Origin: Bemisia tabaci
Lineage: Eukaryota > Arthropoda > Insecta > Hemiptera > Aleyrodidae
Length of the DNA: 64,000 bases
NCBI RefSeq assembly: GCF_918797505.1
Contig: NC_092793.1
Coordinates: forward strand, 80,101,912-80,165,911
Direction: 5' to 3'
Part shown: one piece after another, positions 57,152 through 64,000 of the stretch
How positions within the stretch are numbered: position 1 is the stretch's first letter
How the letters are laid out: every line of letters begins with the position of its first letter
Made by a program: the position numbers and the translations under genes
The notes under the pieces: generated by a model
Databases searched by the model: none
What the model was told of the DNA's origin: nothing
Seen by the model: only the letters and a program-made list of their open reading frames with translations

Positions 57152-57405
57152 CTGCTGAGCTAAGGAAAAACGCCGTATGCACATTCGGAAGTTGTGAAAT
57201 TTTCCCGTAAGAATATATGTATTTTTGAGGACAATCATTCATATTTTCCTTCGGAATTTTCGGATATTTTAGATCAAATTGCGGAAATAACTGTTCGAAA
57301 AATTTGAAGAAAAATATTCAAAATTTTCCGATTGAATTCGTTTTTTATTGAAGGCAATCTGGCAGTGTCTATAGGCTCATACGGCGTTCTTCCTTAGCAC
57401 AGCAG
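57152..57405. mobile_element. MITE family D, cleanest copy
   Basis: CTGCTGAGCTAAGGAAAAAC to GGCGTTCTTCCTTAGCACAG + CAG, 254 bp with terminal repeats of about 27 bp. It sits less than 20 bp from the previous D copy, in the same orientation. Confidence 0.9.
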
Positions 57406-57477
57406 CATTGTGCATAGTAGTCTAGAGCTCGACGAAACGTGTCTTTCTGGTTTTTTAATAAAGTTCCCTTGATCAAT

Positions 57478-57755
57478 GAGCCTGTTGCAAACTTTAGCCA
57501 AAGAAAAAAAAGAGTTGTATTCTACAGAAAATATTTCAAAAATCACGATGAGCGCACCGAGAAAGTCTCAAATATACATTCTTAACTTCATAATCTACAT
57601 AAAAAATATGTGTTTTTTAAGCTTCCCGCTTCAAAAACGATTTTACGGCACAAATGAAAATTTCGGAAGAGGTCTCGTTCCATCCGACTCTTGCGGACTA
57701 AGATGCTACATAACATTCAACATGGCTGACGCTTCCGCGCGTAAATCGTCCAAGT
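57478..57755 (+). mobile_element. Family H left-arm fragment
   Basis: GAGCCTGTTGCAAACTTTAG, AATCACGATGAGCGCACCGA and AAGCTTCCCGCTTCAAAAAC follow the left arm of H at 36312-36560; the right arm is missing and element G begins next. Confidence 0.7.
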
Positions 57756-57761
57756 GACATT

Positions 57762-58400
57762 AATCTCAATGAGCCGCAGTTGTGCCGACAGAAACAGCAA
57801 AAATGAATAAAAGAGGAAAAAAACCCAAGAAGCACGCAATCTTAAGTTTTAACCCATTTGTACATCGATCTTTTAAAGTCAAATACGTCAAATTTTGAGC
57901 GTTTGATTGCATGTACACCTCGCTGCAGCACAATAAAAGCGCAAAATGTAAAAGAAAAAAATAAGTGCTTTGGAAATCATTAAATTTGACACGGAACTAC
58001 CAATTTTTAAAAAACACACATTATATTATTATTCTCCTTTGATAAATTGATACGTAATTGATCTCCATCAATTTAAATGAGAATAACCAATGCAGAGTTT
58101 GCAAACATTTCAAAATCATGAGTTAAAAAACGCTGACTATGCGAGTATAAATGTTGAAGCCTAAGATAGCGGAGCGGCGTGCTGCCTGCTGCTAGCGCGA
58201 GAGGCAAGCTGGCGCCTACAAACCTAAGTGGATACTTCACGCATTGTACAATGCTTGAAGTTTCCACTTAGGTTTGTAGGCGCCAATGCGCGCTTCGCGC
58301 TGGCCGCCAGCCCGCCGTGCGGCGGCGCCTGGAGCAACTATTTCACAACAGAAGTGTTGCACAGTATTATACGAAATTGAACGTATTAAGAATGACAGGC
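57762..58400 (+). mobile_element. Hairpin element G, copy 2, without A'
   Basis: Collinear with copy 1 from AATCTCAATGAGCCGCAG through the hairpin (58211-58284), to GTGTTGCACAGTATTATACG. Where copy 1 carries A', this copy reads CATTATATTATTATTCTCCT (about 58018-58037), a near-empty site. This shows A' entered G secondarily. Confidence 0.8.
58211..58284. repeat. Hairpin of element G
   Basis: GGCGCCTACAAACCTAAGTG arms, loop region GCATTGTACAATGC (still palindromic although changed from GCGC). Confidence 0.92.
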
Positions 58401-58492
58401 ATCCTTTAAAAGTACAGATCTGTCCTCGCAAAATAAATCAAGATACTTATCGTACACAGGAAAAATCTAAGAGCCTTTAGCTGAGACAAATA

Positions 58493-58747
58493 TCGACGGT
58501 GTAAGTCGGCAATCACATAACTCGGTTTGCGACGTCACAGACTTCCTGCCATACTTTATTTTTTAAACGGAAAACTGCTCAACGGAAATTCTTTAAAACT
58601 GCCGTGATTTTTCCTCTCTACGCAAAGAAAATTCTGCGTAAACTTCAAGGAATGATATCATTTTGTTCTCCTTTAAAAAAATAACATAGAAGCAGAGTTT
58701 TTCAGACACCGCAAACGAGTTATGTGATTGCCGACTTACACCGTCGA
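58493..58747 (+). mobile_element. MITE A', intact 255-bp copy
   Basis: TCGACGGTGTAAGTCGGCAA to TTGCCGACTTACACCGTCGA, TA on both sides (58491-58492, 58748-58749). Outside G, so A' also moves alone. Confidence 0.92.
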
Positions 58748-59611
58748 TATAGAGGTTTATCCGGCTCAGGTATAACAAGGTGGGAATTTCTTGAAATATA
58801 ATTAAGTCCTGTTACACCGAAGAGGCGTAGAGAGTTTTAGTGAATTTTGTCTCATGGAATTGACTCTCCCCCATTTTTACCAAAACTCTCAACTATATAT
58901 TATCCTCCGTTGAACCAAACAGACAAAACAAAAAAATAAGCAAACCCTCATTCTTCCAAGACATTATACATTTTCATCCAAAAACGTCGTGCGCAATTGT
59001 CGTTTGTATTTACATGCGGGCCAATTAACTGTGGGTCTTAACTGGCACGTGGACCAAAACTCCCGTGCCGAAAAAACACGTGGACGTGAATTACTGGAAA
59101 AAACAGGTGCGCGGACAAAACATCGTTGACGAAATGTCCTATAACCCCCCTCTCCCCCTCTGTTTTTCATAATTTTTGATCCATGATAGATTTTCATACA
59201 GCTTTCATGCTGGAAGATGTTGCAACGGCGATAGTGACGTTTTGAAGCATTGCTAGAACCTGAGACCTGAATTAAAACAGACCATAATTTAAGGAAGCAG
59301 AGATGAACGGTGGATGCGGCGTCGTAAGCTGCCGTGAAATTATTCACCGTTCCAATCTACCGCGAACCGAGGCCGGATTTTCAACGAAAACCACGCACCT
59401 CACCGTTCATTCGTTTCTTGAGATATATAGGCGAAATTCGGCTGCATAGAGATCCTTGTAGGGAGTAAGTCACACCTAGACGCTGCACGCGCTTCGGTTT
59501 GTCGAGAAGTGAAGCATAAAGCGAATTTCAGCTCTGCAATGATACATTCACTCATGCGGGCAAATAGTATGCAGAGGAAAGTAAGGGAATTTCAACCCTA
59601 TTTTGATTGCT
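58748..59611. other. Mostly unassigned
   Basis: 59085-59145 (TTACTGGAAAAAACAGGTGC, GACGAAATGTCCTATAACC) matches 16947-17005. No gene recognised. Confidence 0.45.
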
Positions 59612-59829
59612 AAGAAAAAATGCCGTATGAGCCTTCGTTCGTCGTCTAATTTCTTTTTTTTAAACACGAATTTACTGGAAAGCTGCTGAATACATATATT
59701 TTCTTCGCAATGTGATCTCAAGTATCTGAAAGTTTCAAGAAGTCATGTTCATATACATTTCCTCAAAAATAATATTTTAAGAGGCAATACTTGACAATAT
59801 TCATACGACGTTTTGCCTTCGTGCGGTAG
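59612..59829. mobile_element. MITE family D, diverged
   Basis: GCTAAGAAAAAATGCCGTAT at left and ATTCATACGACGTTTTGCCT at right, with the AT-rich D interior. Confidence 0.7.
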
Positions 59830-61740
59830 TATTACAAGTTAGTATTGTAGGCATTCAGACTGGCTCAGTCACCGAATCGGTGTTAACGTCGCGATTTTCC
59901 TATCATAAATACATGTAAACTATGGTTCACATAATGGCGGCTTTATCGTTTTTTTGATAAAGTACCTACGCAGAGAGAAATTTCAACATAAAAATTTGGT
60001 TAATACGAGCAGCAAAACCGCAAAATAAGCCTAGCCTTTGGTTGACAACTTCAGGAGAAGATGCTAGCTAGTTTTTTTTTAGGAAATTCAATAAAAAACG
60101 AGTGGTACATACCAACGTCGCAATCGAAGGAATGCATTTTCCCAATCTCTCCATTGTTTTCTGCGCTTAAATTACCACAAACTGTACCAAAAGCAACACA
60201 TTTGTGTTGGTTTGTATTTCACTTCCAATATTAACAAAAAGTAACGCAAGAACACAAATACTTTTATCAGTGTATAGAAACAAGACACAATAAGTTATAC
60301 TCAGTATTTTATTTCCGGTCCTGGAGAAAATTCGGTGGGAAAAATTATTTTGTGGAGTTTTTTGTGTTCCGTTGATCTTTCAGTGCCCTTGGGTCTTTTG
60401 TGTGCCCATCAAGATATTCTGATCCATGGTAAAAGACTTGTAACAAAAACAGGAGTTTCATCTTTTACATATCGCATATTCTTCCTTGTCTTTCAGTCGA
60501 AATCCTCCACGGGTAAAATTTCAATGATTACCAGGGCATATCTGACAGCATTGAATTTGCTTAAGAACTGTGTCGGCAGTCTGGTTCACGGATCGGGGTT
60601 CATGAGCGTATTAGTCCCCGCGCCCCCCTCCTTTAAAGTCTCAGAGAAGTTGATCACTTTACTAATTAATTCAAACGTAAATTCAATTTGAATCTTAATT
60701 CGGAGACGCTTCGGGAACGTCGCGAACAGACCTACGCTGCCGATGTCAACCAAAAATATTCAGATTTCAATACGGTTTCTTTGTGGCTACTTTTTTAGCA
60801 CTGATGACTAATCTTTTTTCTCGTGTTATAGGTAATTAGAAGTTTCCATTCATATTACTCTCATCATTGAAGTTCATAATTTGTAAGTAATCTGCCAAAA
60901 TTGCTTCATTTTCTCCTCTTATTGATACTAACCGTAAGCGGGACGTAATACATGTATTAAATGACAACGACAAAAAAAAAGAAAAGAAATATAAAAAAAT
61001 AAGAAAAATAAAAAAAATAAAAATGGGCAAAGCTGAAAGTAAGTTGCTGCATTCATCGCACCAACGCGGGCTATCTACTAATATACTCAACGCATCTAAA
61101 GGATGAATGGGATTTGAACGAATGGCAACATGGGGGTAGTAAGGGTTAGCGTAGAGGACTTTAGGTTTTAGAAAATCCATGCAGGCTTTCCTGCGTTTCG
61201 TCGCTACCATCCCAACAATACAGCTTTTCGACAGAGGATCTTTTCTTTAGATTCTCATCGCTGAATCTCTCTCAATCACAAAAGTATTGACTCAGATGTC
61301 TGCGCCGAGCAACTATTCAAAATTCAATCGATTGATGACAGCAGGGACAATATATTTTAGAGATGCCACTTTGCTATCTTTCCTATGGTATGAAAGGTAT
61401 TTTCGGAGGTCAACACCTCCTAATGATGATTGATTACCAAAAAGTTGTGAAATTGATTCAGCTATATCCTGACGTAATTTACAAACAGTGTAATAGCAAA
61501 GTGCGCTCACCCTGACATGTTTATCAATTATTAATTTTATTAGATTTTTTCGAAACAAGTTGTTCATTATACATTTTCAGGCGAAAAATCATGTTGACCC
61601 CAAATTATAAGTTTTTCCTGACCCAACTAAATACCTTAAATTGTTAATGTATGGGGCCTCTAAAATATATTGTCTCTGGCTATTAGTTTGCCGAGACTTA
61701 ATGCTAGTTACATCAAAGCTTAAAACATCTGTATTTTGGA
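59830..61740. other. No gene supported
   Basis: Frames at 60335-60691 (plus), 60836-61210 (minus) and 61313-61567 (minus) are open but match nothing I recognise. The second spans an A-rich tract (60970-61023). Left uncalled. Confidence 0.4.
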
Positions 61741-61910
61741 CGGTGTAAACCTTTTTAATCAGCAGGCCAAGATGGCCTAATGATCAGCGCGTGACTCCCA
61801 AATACCATTCACATATTTCTAGAGATAGCTGTAGATTCCTTACCTAATAAATCAAAGAATAGAAGCCAAATAAATCAATAAATTTCATAATCAGAAAAAA
61901 AAATAAACCA
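61741..61910 (+). mobile_element. Possible truncated tRNA-derived SINE
   Basis: GATGGCCTAATGATCAGCGC + GTGACTCCCA has an A-box-like TGGCCTAATGA and the following bases of a tRNA-like head; no B box follows. An A-rich end lies at 61890-61905. Confidence 0.45.
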
Positions 61911-62741
61911 TCATCGTTCTGATTTGTTGCTCGATTATAAACACAAACGCGACTAATTCAGCATGACCAGGACCTTAAAGGAGTTGTTGAAAATGCAGTT
62001 TCAAATAGGCGTAGTGACCATTTTGACAATGTTGAACGCGATCATACGATTATACAAATACAAGTATTGAGTTCACGATTCGCCAACATTTTTTGGCAGT
62101 ACCACACGCCACACGACCATTAGTTCTAGAAAATAACGGATTAACGTCACAAAATGGCACAATAAATCAATAATAATCTGTGTTGATTGTGCTCATACAA
62201 CAATCACTTAGATTGGATTTCACACCTCATTAATTATTAACTCACGAAAAATAGTTTATAGACTCCGTATCGAGTGTCCGAGCAATGTTTGTAAACGGCT
62301 GAGTTGAAATGCTGAAGCTAGTTTGCTGGAAAACGATATTTCTGCGGAATGACGATTGATGGGCAATTTCTTTTTTAGCATAACGCTTTCCATGACCAAT
62401 GCTAACTGGTGTAATCATAACCGTCTGCGGAAAGTTTGGGTTTATCCCAGTTTGTGTCATATCCCAATTTTTGAATTAACCTCCCTTGGTGAATCAAAAA
62501 TGAAAGTTTTGTATTCGTTCACCAAATAGCGGTGAACATCAGCTGTCTGTCTTTGACATTCATAAGTTGTCCTATTTGCAAATTTTGTAGGAACTGAAAT
62601 TTTATTCAGAAAAGTATTTAACGAAAATTCACCTTGTGTTATGACAATCAATAAATGTCAGGTTGACCAGTTTATAAAGAAACATCGTCAAAATAGATCA
62701 CGATTGTTGAACTGACTACTCAAGTGATCAACTCTTAGATT
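61911..62741. other. No gene supported
   Basis: Two adjoining minus-strand frames (62651-62457, 62460-62242) have non-repetitive composition but no recognised domain. Confidence 0.4.
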
Positions 62742-63085
62742 CCCAAGCCGCGTCTTCTTGCCCAGGCCAATTAGGCTAGTCGAAAACACGGTCCCTGCGG
62801 GTTATATGGGACTAGTACATTCGAGCTTTAGATAAACGTCTACAAATACATTCTAAAAAATCAAACTCCAAATCGGTAAAAACTAAAGAAAAAATCAAGT
62901 GTCAGGGAATTTTTTGACAACTACCGCCAGAAATCCCAAGCCGGGTCGATCTAACCCGACTAGTTCTTCTATGAAAGTTATGGTGCCGGTACATACGAGT
63001 TTAAGATATTGGTCTACATTTAAATCCCAAGAAAAAAAATCAAACAATAAATTGAAAAGGAAAAGAAACAAAATAGAGTGTCATC
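62742..63085 (+). repeat. Two direct SINE-like 3' units
   Basis: TTCCCAAGCCG ... GACTAGT/ACTAGT ... ACATACGAGTTTAAGATA-like ... GTCTACA-TTTA occurs twice (from about 62740 and about 62932), each ending A-rich (62880-62895; 63025-63075). They look like retroposon bodies without tRNA heads. Confidence 0.5.
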
Positions 63086-63111
63086 ACAGCCGCAGATAGA
63101 TGAGACGTATT

Positions 63112-63480
63112 CGGGCCTCGTATTATAACTTCTCTGCCAAATAGGGGCGACACCTCATTGGCAGCATAGAGCGAAGCATTGCGAGTTCACGTCTTGCGCC
63201 ATCGCGCCTTCAATTTTGCAGATGCAGCCCGAACATCTATCTAGCACGAATACTTTTATCTCTGCGCCGTCATCAATGCGTATCCTTTCATTCGCTCTTT
63301 CAGTGTTATGGTGGTTTTGTTTGTCTTATTTGTAGAGGTGCTTTAGGGGCCACCCAAGCAACACAGTCAAAATTAGAGGAGACGTAATCGGGTCTCGTTT
63401 TTTAAATTTTCTTTCCAAATCTGAGCGACAACTCACTAGCAACGCAAAGCGGAGCATTGCGATTAGCCACGCCTCTTGCC
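63112..63480 (-). repeat. Satellite F, 1.3 units, broken by a G hairpin
   Basis: Minus-strand F units start at CGGGCCTCG (63112) and CGGGTCTCG (63390), 278 bp apart. The second runs to GCATTGCGATTAGCCACGCC and is cut by the GC-rich edge of the G hairpin region. Confidence 0.8.
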
Positions 63481-63645
63481 GGCGCGGCGTGCTGCCATGC
63501 CAGCACGAAAGGCTCTCTGGCGCCTACAAACCTAAGTGGATACTTCACGCATTGCGCAATGCTTGAAGTATCCACTTAGGTTTGTAGGCGCGTGTCGCGC
63601 TTGCCGCCTGCTCGCCGTGCCGCGCCGCGGCGCGACATAGTAGAT
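63481..63645 (+). mobile_element. Hairpin element G, copy 5 (hairpin part only)
   Basis: GGCGCGGCGTGCTGCC, CCAGCACGAAAGGCTCTCTG and the hairpin at 63520-63591, followed by GC-rich CGCC/GGCG runs. Neither A' nor the AT-rich arm of G is present. Confidence 0.8.
63520..63591. repeat. Hairpin of element G
   Basis: Same arms and GCATTGCGCAATGC centre as at 16344, without visible damage. Confidence 0.95.
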
Positions 63646-63896
63646 CGAGTCAATAGGAGAGGTCGGACAAAATTTGGAAACTCTAAACGCTTATAACTCA
63701 GTTTATACAAACCTTTGAGATTCTAAAAGCGGATCCATTGATTTTCTCGTGAAATTTTCTACTGAAAGCACCCCTTGAAATGTAAGATGTGACGAAATAA
63801 ACATCAAATTTTGCAGTTTTAGTAAAAAATGTCATGTCCGAACTCTCTAATTGAATCGATCCACTGTGCGCCATTGCGTCCTCGTCTGCGTGCTTT

Positions 63897-64000
63897 GCGA
63901 TCAATCGATTGATCTGAGATTTAAACGTGTATGGAAAAGGATCGATTATTCGAGTGTTCGCAACGAATACCTAAATAATCGATTCTTCACCATACTTTCA
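63897..64000. mobile_element. hAT MITE I, partial, runs off the window
   Basis: ATCAATCGATTG, AAAAGGATCGATTATTCGAG, TGTTCGCAACGAATACCT and AATAATCGATTCTTCACCAT match the interior of 31784-31948 in order; the right terminus lies beyond the window. Confidence 0.7.

Noticed and set aside
60335..60691. 118-codon plus-strand frame as a gene
   Set aside because: No motif, no start context or splice support, and composition like the surroundings.

Overview
This looks like non-coding (intergenic or intronic) DNA from an animal, most likely an arthropod. It is AT-rich, has no long open frames and no bacterial gene layout, and is crowded with short terminal-inverted-repeat elements (MITEs), tRNA-derived SINE pieces, satellites and micro/minisatellites. 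The style and several families recall hemipteran, possibly whitefly, genomes. That is recollection, not something checked here. No host exon could be supported. The only protein signals are two decayed mariner-like transposase fragments (8661-8843 minus; about 32812-33048 plus).

Layout. 0-12 kb: diverged copies of a 255-bp TA-flanked MITE (family A), a diverged palindromic element (H), element K, a short palindrome near 4.3 kb, an intact A copy at 6.1 kb, element L interrupted by MITE C, and several more C copies. 12-22 kb: inverted-repeat element U, a composite of MITE A' inside a larger hairpin element G (15.6-16.4 kb), a 23-bp CpG-containing minisatellite, more C copies, satellite F, a 410-bp hAT-type MITE with an 8-bp target duplication, and a GC-rich patch. 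22-29 kb: another intact A copy, N elements and a tRNA-derived SINE. 29.3-31.7 kb is the most structured part: a ~280-bp satellite (F) broken by two nested insertions. One is a roughly 310-bp tandem/inverted array that repeats a minimal hammerhead-ribozyme-like motif of the Penelope-like-element/retrozyme kind. The other is an A'/G hairpin composite flanked by TA. 31.7-39 kb: two 165-bp hAT MITEs with exact 8-bp target duplications, a large palindrome H with a nested element, and copies of D, C and J. 41-51 kb: long-armed palindromes (O, P and one with a GA-repeat core), a 30-bp minisatellite, another A'/G composite with a ~61-bp hairpin stem, and a J/hAT cluster. 54-64 kb: K, L with its end expanded into 157-bp tandem units, two D copies side by side, a G copy that lacks the A' insertion, a separate A' copy, SINE relics, and a second F satellite block broken by the G hairpin.

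Most elements are non-autonomous and depend on transposases encoded elsewhere. Order of events can be read from nesting: F is older than the ribozyme array and the hairpin composite; L is older than C; G is older than A'. The hammerhead-like array at 29.7-30.6 kb and the recurrent hairpin composite are the two best candidates for an interesting system.
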